Assembly (NCBI GenBank): GCA_021816455.1
Contig: JAKAXU010000004.1
Coordinates: forward strand, 1-64,000
DNA length: 64,000 nt
Reading direction: 5' to 3'
Source of the DNA: Acidobacteriota bacterium
GTDB lineage: Bacteria > Acidobacteriota > Terriglobia > Terriglobales > Acidobacteriaceae
The notes under the pieces were generated by a model. That model saw nothing but the letters and a program-made list of their open reading frames with translations, did not search any database and was not told the origin of the DNA. The position numbers were made by a program, and so were the translations under genes. Of this stretch, positions 57,181-64,000 are shown piece by piece; within the stretch, counting starts at the first letter, position 1, and each line of letters opens with the position of its first letter.

Positions 57181-58380
57181 CTACCGGCGCATGCCCATGA
57201 TGTAGCAGTCGAAGGTGTCAGACTCAGCGGTGCCGGGGAGCTGGGCGCTGAGGTGAATAGGCTTTTCCAGGGCTCCCGGGAAAGCGAGCGAGACGTGGCC
57301 ATCCACACTCGCAACAGCGTCGAGCAGATACTGGATATTGATCGTCCGTCGCATCGGCTCTGGGAAGGTTGTGATCGTCGGAATCACCTCGGACGATTCG
57401 CCATGCTCCGCATCAGCAGCGCCTAACCGCAGACCATCCGGAGTGCACTCCAGATCGAGCGCGCCCGAAAGAGTATTGGAAAAGCACTCCACGCGGCGCA
57501 GCACGCTACGCAGGACATCGGCTTCGACCGTTGCAGCGCCAGCCATATCCTCCGCGCGCGGAATCACCGGCTCATAAGACGGGAACTGCATGGTAACGGC
57601 TGGCGAAAAGAGCCTGGCGTGGAAAGCTGTGGAATCGATGCTAAACAAAAAGCCCACGGAGCCGAGACGCGATAAAGACACTTTTGCATGGGCACAGACA
57701 TCCGACGTGAGTATCCGGCGCAGCGCCGAAAAGCCTGCGCGCGGCACAAGTAGCTGCGGCCCGAGGCGAAGCTCGAAGTCGTCGCCTGCATCGGTGTCGA
57801 GCCGGATATTGCACAGTCCAAGTCTGCGCCCATCCGTCGCGACCAGCTTGAGGTCGTGCGTGCTGGGAACCGCGATTGCCAGATGAGAGAGTGGAGTGGG
57901 CGCAATATCCACTTCGCGGCACGGCGCGCACGCAGCCAGGGCAGCAGAGAGCCGCGAAGCGGGGACGCCTGCGAACACTCGCTCCTCTTCCAGCGCGGGG
58001 GAGATGGTCATGTCGGCCTCCACGCGCAAAAAAGCAGCCCGGATGCTCTTGTCGCCGTTCGCGACCAGCACCTTCCCGCGCTGTGGCGTGATCTCCATCT
58101 CTTCGTCGTCCGGCAGCTTTTGCGCCCAGTCGCAAAAGGTCTCCGCAGCTACACGGAACGGCTCCCCTTTCTCAGGCGACTCTGGACCATTCAAAGTAAA
58201 GGTGAGGGTCAGAGCGGTTGCGCCGTCGAAGGCCGAGAGGGCGACCGCGCTGCCTGCTCGCGCGAACAAAATCGAGTGGTATCCAGGCGTGCAGCGGCAG
58301 CTCTTCAGGATGGGCGACAGCATGCGGCACGCCAGCGAAAGCTGCTTCGCGCCGAGTTTGATTCCAGTTTCTTTGGTCAT
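57181..58380 (-). CDS. dnaN-like: DNA polymerase III beta subunit (sliding clamp)-like, phage-encoded
   Basis: ISPALEEERVFAGVPASRLSAAL, LKLVATDGRRLGLCNI, RVECFSNTLSGALDLECTPDGLRLGA, C-term IMGMRR. Confidence 0.85.
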   Translation of the reverse strand: MTKETGIKLGAKQLSLACRMLSPILKSCRCTPGYHSILFARAGSAVALSAFDGATALTLTFTLNGPESPEKGEPFRVAAETFCDWAQKLPDDEEMEITPQRGKVLVANGDKSIRAAFLRVEADMTISPALEEERVFAGVPASRLSAALAACAPCREVDIAPTPLSHLAIAVPSTHDLKLVATDGRRLGLCNIRLDTDAGDDFELRLGPQLLVPRAGFSALRRILTSDVCAHAKVSLSRLGSVGFLFSIDSTAFHARLFSPAVTMQFPSYEPVIPRAEDMAGAATVEADVLRSVLRRVECFSNTLSGALDLECTPDGLRLGAADAEHGESSEVIPTITTFPEPMRRTINIQYLLDAVASVDGHVSLAFPGALEKPIHLSAQLPGTAESDTFDCYIMGMRR

Positions 58381-58391
58381 TGGAGGTCTCC

Positions 58392-59117
58392 TTATTCTTC
58401 GGGCAAAAGTTTGGCAAGTGCAGGTCCAAGCTGGATGGCATTCTGGAGCGCGTAAAAGCGCCGGAGAAAGCCCTCACGTACAATGTCCGGTGGGTATTCT
58501 GCGTCCAACAGTGTTACTGGGCCGCGTCCGAGGATGAGTGCGCCCAGCTCGCGCTCGCAGTAGACCTCATCGCCTTCCAGCACCACCTTGGGCAGCTCGG
58601 CGGGAAGGCCAAAGGTTCGGAAAATCTCCCGCTGGAGGATAGCCTCGAAAACGCGATACTCCTCGCCGACCACAGTGCTATGCTTCAGAGGCCGGATCAT
58701 GTCGCCGAGATACGCTTCGGGCCCATCGTGCAATAGTCCAGCGAGTGCGTGGATGCGCTTCTGATGCAGCTCTTCCAGGGTTCTGGTCGGCTGAATGCCC
58801 ACGTAGTAGCTCACACAGAGTGAGTGTTCCGCGACGCTGTAGAAGTGGGACGTATGCCCACCAAAGCGGCAGATGTGGCTCAGCGCATGGGCAATGTCCT
58901 CAATACATATCTCGCCGGGGAAGGGGCGCGGCAGGTGAAGCTTCCGTCCTCCGGAAAGCAACATGTAAGGCTCGACTTTCTCAGTTTCCTTGACTTCCGA
59001 TTCGGGAACAATCGATGGCTGCGCAGAAGCGGCGTAAGATGTAACTCCAGACCCTCCTGTTGGGGGCGTATTGCCAGCTGGAAATTCAGGCTGATAACCA
59101 AGGATTCTGTCAGTCAC
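58392..59117 (-). CDS. HD-domain phosphohydrolase (YfbR/DatZ-like)
   Basis: ICRFGGHTSHFYSVAEHSLCVSY ... HALAGLLHDGPEAYLGDMIRPLKH. Confidence 0.8.
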   Translation of the reverse strand: MTDRILGYQPEFPAGNTPPTGGSGVTSYAASAQPSIVPESEVKETEKVEPYMLLSGGRKLHLPRPFPGEICIEDIAHALSHICRFGGHTSHFYSVAEHSLCVSYYVGIQPTRTLEELHQKRIHALAGLLHDGPEAYLGDMIRPLKHSTVVGEEYRVFEAILQREIFRTFGLPAELPKVVLEGDEVYCERELGALILGRGPVTLLDAEYPPDIVREGFLRRFYALQNAIQLGPALAKLLPEE

Positions 59118-59430
59118 GCGCGTCCTCCTCCGATCCTATGGGCTGCCGCAAGGCCCGGTATTCATAAAGCCCATTGCGCACGTGTCGGCGCTCCACGACC
59201 CAACCCGAGCGGCGCATATCGCGCAGGCGTGCAGAGAGTGAGCATTCCGGGAAGCGCTGACCGGGGTAAAGGCGTCGCAGATTCTGCGCCAGCCCAGCAA
59301 GGGTGGTCCAGTGGCCAACGGACATCACTTGCACCACGCGGAGCATCTGGGTCCGAATCGACGCCGATTCTTTAGCCGTGTGGTCCAAGGGAAGGTCAAA
59401 GAGTGAGCACTGATCGCTGCGTGGACTCAT
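59110..59430 (-). CDS. Winged-helix phage early protein
   Basis: SVGHWTTLAGLAQNLRRLYPGQRFPECSLSARLRDMRRSGWVVERR. Confidence 0.55.
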   Translation of the reverse strand: MSPRSDQCSLFDLPLDHTAKESASIRTQMLRVVQVMSVGHWTTLAGLAQNLRRLYPGQRFPECSLSARLRDMRRSGWVVERRHVRNGLYEYRALRQPIGSEEDARD

Positions 59431-59789
59431 CGGCGCTGCCGATCTGGCGCAGGGCCGAACGCACCGCCCGGTATCCTGTACTCAAAGCGTGCTGCCGTCT
59501 CCGGCTCCGCGCGAAAAGAGGAGATCGGCTGCGGCGGCAGGGACGCTCGATCGCGGCCAGTCCCACCGGGGTGCCAATCCCCCTTCGCAATCGACCCATC
59601 CTCGCGGAAGGCGTAATAGCGCCACGCGCCGCAGTCGATGCACCGCTGCCTATCTTCAAAGGGCCACGTAGCGTGCTGATGCCTGCACGGAAAAAGCGCA
59701 GTCGCGAACTGGCTGAGTACGGCCTGGACGCGCTGGAGAAGGGTGAGTCGGTAGGCCGGTGGCCTGAGAGTGGGCACAAAGTGCGACAT
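59427..59789 (-). CDS. Hypothetical phage early protein
   Basis: First gene of leftward early operon; 4-nt overlap; RCIDCGAWRYYAF. Confidence 0.5.
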   Translation of the reverse strand: MSHFVPTLRPPAYRLTLLQRVQAVLSQFATALFPCRHQHATWPFEDRQRCIDCGAWRYYAFREDGSIAKGDWHPGGTGRDRASLPPQPISSFRAEPETAARFEYRIPGGAFGPAPDRQRR

Positions 59790-59829
59790 ATTGATTCTCC
59801 ACGATTTCGCGCGGTTAGAATCAAATCAG

Positions 59830-59887
59830 GCGGGCGAGTAGCTCAATTGGATAGAGCAACGGCCTTCTAAGCCGTAGGTTACAGGTT
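59830..59887 (+). repeat. attR: 58-bp direct repeat within intact tRNA-Arg
   Basis: Identical to 23762-23819. Confidence 0.92.
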
Positions 59888-59908
59888 CGATCCCTGTCTC
59901 GCCTACCA
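59832..59908 (+). tRNA. tRNA-Arg(TCT)
   Basis: gggcgagtagctcaattggatagagcaacggccttCTaagccgtaggttacaggttcgatccctgtctcgcctacca. Confidence 0.95.
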
Positions 59909-60126
59909 GCGTAACTTCGGTGAAATATTCCCATACGTCCGAAAATGGGTACGTATGCCCCGATTCAGACCATCGATGCACGGACTGGAAATCGGCTGTC
60001 CGGCTTTTACCCTGACGACATCCACATGATGACCAGAATGGTTCATATGAGATTTCTCTTGAAGAATTCACATGGGAACTGCTCGCCGATTAACCGCTGC
60101 CGATATGCTCACCATCGGAGGCGACG

Positions 60127-60603
60127 ATGCGCGGCATACCCACTGTCGAAGTGCGAACGCTCCTGCGCAATGGACTGAGTCCTTCGGACCTGGCGCTGGC
60201 GATTACGGTTGGCGTCATTCTGGGCTGTCTACCTATTTGGGGAATCTCAACGCTGCTGTGTGTCGGCGTCGCCGTCGGTCTCCGGTTGAATCTGCTTGCG
60301 ATCCAAGCGGCAAACTGGTTCGCCATGCCTCTCCAGTTTCTCCTGCTGTTTCCATTTCTCCGCATGGGACGATGGATCTTTGGCCACAGCGCTTTCGGGC
60401 ACTCGGCGAGCTTTACGCTCCCATGGTCCCGCGGAATCTTGCATCTCCTGCCGCAGGTAACCTTGATGCTCTCTTACGCGCTGGTCGCCTGGATGCTGGT
60501 GGCCGTACCGTCTGCGCTGATTTTACTGAGCATCCTCACAATGGTCCTGCGACGCATGGCTGCCAGCCGAACCAGCGGATTGAATGCAGGTGGCACGATA
60601 TGA
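60127..60603 (+). CDS. DUF2062-like membrane protein
   Basis: NGLSPSDLALAITVGVILGCLPIWGISTLLCVGVAVGLRLNLLAIQAANW. Confidence 0.75.
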   Translation: MRGIPTVEVRTLLRNGLSPSDLALAITVGVILGCLPIWGISTLLCVGVAVGLRLNLLAIQAANWFAMPLQFLLLFPFLRMGRWIFGHSAFGHSASFTLPWSRGILHLLPQVTLMLSYALVAWMLVAVPSALILLSILTMVLRRMAASRTSGLNAGGTI

Positions 60604-60674
60604 ACGATTCTATCCAGCGAGGATGATATTTTCTGCATGAACCATTAGTTCGCAGGCAGCTCATTTCAAAGGAT

Positions 60675-63527
60675 TTAATTCCCATCCTTTCTGGTAGCAG
60701 TCTTCTCCTTCCGCAACTCAACCGGCAGCGGCGCGTCGCCCATCGCGTCGCGCCACAGGATCGCGTTCAACTTCTGCGCGTCGGCGCGATCCTCGTGCGT
60801 AAAGTCCATCTGGCTTGACTCTTTCGCGCCCGGCGACCGCTTGGTATTTGCGGTATAGATCATCCCGCTTTCGCGGTTGCGATAGTCCGCGCTGAACGCG
60901 GGCTGATCCCCATTGCCCGAGAGCAGCGGTGCGATGACAGGCGCGTAGGCGTCGTTATTGTTCATTGGCGGAATGCCCAACAACTCTTCCATCGTACGCA
61001 GCACGCTCACCGTGGTGTAAAACCGGGAATCGACAACCGGATGAGCGAGTCGTGGCGAGTATTTGCTGACGACCAGAGCGATGCTTCGGTGTGCGTCCAC
61101 GTGGTCGGCACCATCCTGAGCATCATCTTCCAGCACAAAGATCGCAGTATCCCCCCAGTACGGACTATGACTGATGGCCTCCACCGTGCGCCCCACCGCC
61201 AGGTCGTTATCCGCCACCGAGGCACGCGGCGTGGGCATGCCGGGCGTGGTTCCCGCTGTATGGTCGTTGGGGAAGCGCAGCATCACAAATGCGGGCATCG
61301 TGTCCTTGTGCTCCGTCTTGCGCTCCTTCACCCAGGCGCGAAAGTGCTGGTCAAACTCCTCGAAGCGAAGCTGATCGGGGAAACTTAGGTTGAAGTCCGG
61401 ATACTCGGGATCGAAGTGGTCTTCGAGTTCCGGTTTGGTCGCCACATTCTTGTATATCAGCGGAATCTTCCACGCATACTTACTCGTTCCGCCGCCGTAA
61501 TTAGCCGGAATCGCCCCACCGGGATCGATCGCCGGATGCGCACAATACTCCGGCTTCGGCTCCGGTGTGCCGTTCTGCGGAGACGGGTCTTTGGGCGCTT
61601 CCCCGGAGGCGTCGCAGAACTTGGTCGAGATGAACTCGCCGAAGTGATAGAGCGAGACATGATGCCGCGCGAGATCCGTCCATAGATAGCCACTGTCCGG
61701 CTCGTCAACGTCGGGAATTTTCTCCAGCAACGGATAGCCCTGCTCAACGACGCCCTCGTAATCGTACGGACGCTCGTGTCCACGATAGTCCTGCTGCCAC
61801 GTCTTTTCCGTGTAATCGCTGGTGATGCCGGCCGTGGACCAGACGTGGCCGTCGCCGGAGACTTCGCCGGAGTCGTAGAAGTTGTCCAGGACGCCAAACT
61901 GGAGCGCCAGTTTGTGCAAATTGGGCGTGATGGAGGCTCCATACATCGTCAGTTTTGGGTCGCCGTTGCCCACGCCGAGGTCGCCCAGATCCTGATCGTA
62001 TGTGCGATTTTCGCGAATGATGTAAATCACGTGGTGAATCGGATTTCCGCCGTTGGCAAAGTGAAGATGCTGCTGCGCCGGCGCATTCATGCGATTGTCA
62101 ACGATGGTTTCACGCGTCCACTCCGGCAGGCGCGCATTTGCGACATTCAGGTCGATTGAGGCGAGCGAGCCGTGGAGCATTGTGGCGATGTAGGTATTCG
62201 GACGACGGCGCAGTCGGACGATTCCCTTTCCTGTTGCGTCTTCAGGCACATCCTGCGCAAAGTTATTCGGACCTATTCCCTGGCCTTTGGCGGTTGCCAC
62301 GTAGAGTTGCTTCCCATGCAGCGCAAGTGCAGTCGGATACCAGTCGGTGGGCAGGAAGCCGAGCGCTGTGTGAGGCGCTGCGGTCACTCCGGCCGACTGG
62401 GTGTCGAAGACCGCGATTGCATTCGACCCGGTATTGGCGGCGTAGAGGCGTTTGCCGTCGGCGGAGAGCGCAAGCGCATCGGGCATCGCGCCGAAGTAAC
62501 GCTGCCCGGGCAGGCGTGTATCGAACGCAGCGTCTGAATGCATTGAGCGAGCCATAAGGCTGACCACGGCAACCGCGTCACGATTCGCAAGCGCGACGTA
62601 AAGCCGACGGCCATCCGGAGAAAGCACCAAGGCCGCCGGATGCGAACCGGGATCGGTCCTCCGCAGTGGCGGCATCAGACTCAACTTGTCCACGACGCTC
62701 CCATTCTGCAGATCGAGCCGTGCAATGGCTGAGTCATTCCACAGGGCCACATAGGCGTAGCGCCCCGCGCGATCGGCAATGACGACGACGGGGTAGGTGG
62801 ACGGGACAATGACCGGTGATCCGGAAGAAGGTGAAGGCAGCGAAAGATCGAAACGCTGGAGGACTTTGCCGGTTGCAGGGTCGATAAGCAGCACATCGTC
62901 GGAAAAATTGTCTGCCACCAGCAGACGATCCAAAGCGCCTTCCCGGCCGGCTACGATGGCCAGCCCGGCCGGGGCTGGAATGGCTTTTCCGGCGGGGATC
63001 GGCGTGCCAAACCGGTTCTGCTTCGCGCCGGGCTTCAGCGGTTGCAGTCCGATGGCAATCAAGCGCTCAAACTGTGGCACTCCGTCGGCGAAGCGATAGA
63101 CGAGAACTCCATTGCCGGTCTGGTCCGGCTTGCCGCCATCGGGTGCGCTGAGCGAATCCACGCTGACATAGAGATGCTCTCCATCGGAACCGAAGGCAAT
63201 CCCGGCGTAGAGCGTCTGCGGAGCACCGAGCGAGGCACGCTGCTCCGGGAAATCGCGCACCTTGCCGGTGTTCGCGTCCAGCACGGCAATCGACTGGGCA
63301 AAGCGGGACTCCAGGGTTCCGAAGCCCGCATTCACAATCGCTAGATAACGATGGTCCGGCGACCAGGCAGCCACCATCGGAAGACTGTTCAACTCCTGCG
63401 GCGCGCCTGGCTCCTGCCTCTGAAGCTGTTTGCTGGTTGGCAGGTTGATGGAGCGCGCTTCCGTCTGCGCAACGGCACAGGAGAGCGGCAGGAAGAGAAG
63501 AATTGCCAGAGGCGCTGAATACTTCAT
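60675..63527 (-). CDS. YncE-like beta-propeller/phosphoesterase (alkaline phosphatase superfamily) fusion
   Basis: LVLSPDGRRLYVALANRDAVAVV propeller; IIRENRTYDQDLGDLGVGNGDPKLTMYGASITPNLHKLA; VLEDDAQDGADHVDAHRS. Confidence 0.88.
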   Translation of the reverse strand: MKYSAPLAILLFLPLSCAVAQTEARSINLPTSKQLQRQEPGAPQELNSLPMVAAWSPDHRYLAIVNAGFGTLESRFAQSIAVLDANTGKVRDFPEQRASLGAPQTLYAGIAFGSDGEHLYVSVDSLSAPDGGKPDQTGNGVLVYRFADGVPQFERLIAIGLQPLKPGAKQNRFGTPIPAGKAIPAPAGLAIVAGREGALDRLLVADNFSDDVLLIDPATGKVLQRFDLSLPSPSSGSPVIVPSTYPVVVIADRAGRYAYVALWNDSAIARLDLQNGSVVDKLSLMPPLRRTDPGSHPAALVLSPDGRRLYVALANRDAVAVVSLMARSMHSDAAFDTRLPGQRYFGAMPDALALSADGKRLYAANTGSNAIAVFDTQSAGVTAAPHTALGFLPTDWYPTALALHGKQLYVATAKGQGIGPNNFAQDVPEDATGKGIVRLRRRPNTYIATMLHGSLASIDLNVANARLPEWTRETIVDNRMNAPAQQHLHFANGGNPIHHVIYIIRENRTYDQDLGDLGVGNGDPKLTMYGASITPNLHKLALQFGVLDNFYDSGEVSGDGHVWSTAGITSDYTEKTWQQDYRGHERPYDYEGVVEQGYPLLEKIPDVDEPDSGYLWTDLARHHVSLYHFGEFISTKFCDASGEAPKDPSPQNGTPEPKPEYCAHPAIDPGGAIPANYGGGTSKYAWKIPLIYKNVATKPELEDHFDPEYPDFNLSFPDQLRFEEFDQHFRAWVKERKTEHKDTMPAFVMLRFPNDHTAGTTPGMPTPRASVADNDLAVGRTVEAISHSPYWGDTAIFVLEDDAQDGADHVDAHRSIALVVSKYSPRLAHPVVDSRFYTTVSVLRTMEELLGIPPMNNNDAYAPVIAPLLSGNGDQPAFSADYRNRESGMIYTANTKRSPGAKESSQMDFTHEDRADAQKLNAILWRDAMGDAPLPVELRKEKTATRKDGN

Positions 63528-63796
63528 ACCGATCAAGCTATCAGAGGATGTTTTCTGCCGATAGTGCGTCCACAGCCCAGGAGGGGAAATTCATTGGCTT
63601 TTGATGAATCGCCTGTCAGCATGGAGTCGGCTAAAAAGTCCTTGTATAGACCCGCGTCCGGCCCATCGTGCCGCCGTGTCGATCGTCGCACACTTTCCAT
63701 CGTTTGGTGGAAAGTGGAATTGACCCTCAGGTGCATGCGCTCATAGACTGGAAGCGTACGGCTGCGCTTCAGTGCAGGCCGGGTGGGGAGCGCGGA

Positions 63797-64000
63797 ATGA
63801 ATCGCAACGCAGGATCGAAGAACTCCAAGTCTCTGCGGATTGCCATTGCTGTGGTGGTGGTGCTTGGAACAATCGGATATCTTGCCTTCACAGGGCAGGC
63901 ATCGGCGAAGAGCTATTACGTGACGATTCCGGAGATGCAGAAGATGGGAGCGAAAGCGTACTCCAGCAATCTGCGTGTTGAGGGATTCGTCAAGCCGGAC
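63797..64000 (+). CDS. ccmE: Cytochrome c maturation protein CcmE, N-terminal part (runs off the end)
   Basis: MNRNAGSKNSKSLRIAIAVVVVLGTIGYLAFTGQASAKSYYVTIPEMQKMGAKAYSSNLRVEGFVKPD; absent from ORF track because it is open at the edge. Confidence 0.8.
   Translation, partial: MNRNAGSKNSKSLRIAIAVVVVLGTIGYLAFTGQASAKSYYVTIPEMQKMGAKAYSSNLRVEGFVKPD

Larger units (their letters stand above)
23762..59887. mobile_element. Lambda-like siphoprophage, ~36 kb, integrated at tRNA-Arg(TCT)
   Basis: 58-bp flanking direct repeats; integrases, terminase, portal, protease-capsid, tail tube, tape measure, tail tip J, lysozyme in syntenic order. Confidence 0.95.

Noticed and set aside
25195-59117. Z-genome (2-aminoadenine) phage
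   Set aside because: No PurZ-like gene noticed; hydrolases alone are insufficient
59403-59870. 155-aa ORF ending GGRVAQLDRATAF
   Set aside because: Spurious read-through into tRNA-Arg on the sense side, overlaps better minus-strand genes
59826-60071. 81-aa ORF with VGETGIEPVTYGLEGRCSIQLSYSPA
   Set aside because: Spurious translation antisense to tRNA-Arg

Overview
High-GC bacterial chromosome segment, probably Acidobacteriota-like by protein style (inference). It contains two accessory blocks and flanking core genes. (A) ~0.5-21.6 kb is an integrated-element or island region ending at a tRNA-Pro(GGG). It has a leftward operon (DNA adenine methylase, TraD/HerA-like coupling ATPase, replication-relaxation-like protein, Zn-ribbon membrane protein, HTH protein, tyrosine integrase, envelope-like proteins). 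It also has an HExxH protein, a large serine recombinase, an XRE + RuvC-like pair, a LamG-containing prepilin, several winged-helix regulators and a degraded gene copy. Its right end is a LexA/S24 repressor - GIY-YIG - DUF4209/HEPN-like operon with a recognisable promoter and palindromic operator. (B) tRNA-His, a YheT-like hydrolase and one unknown gene follow. (C) A ~36-kb lambda-like siphoprophage lies between a 58-bp direct repeat of tRNA-Arg(TCT) (23762-23819 / 59830-59887). It encodes an apparent beta sliding clamp, SSB, nucleotide-pool enzymes, superinfection-immunity morons, a protease-capsid fusion with an internal start site, duplicated tail-tube genes and a tail-tip protein with internal duplications. 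(D) Core genes follow: DUF2062, YncE/phosphoesterase fusion, CcmE (runs off the end). Best candidates for undescribed biology are the LexA/GIY-YIG/DUF4209 operon, the coupling-protein/vWA-lipoprotein element, and the prophage replication set. All names are from reading the translations; no database search was run.
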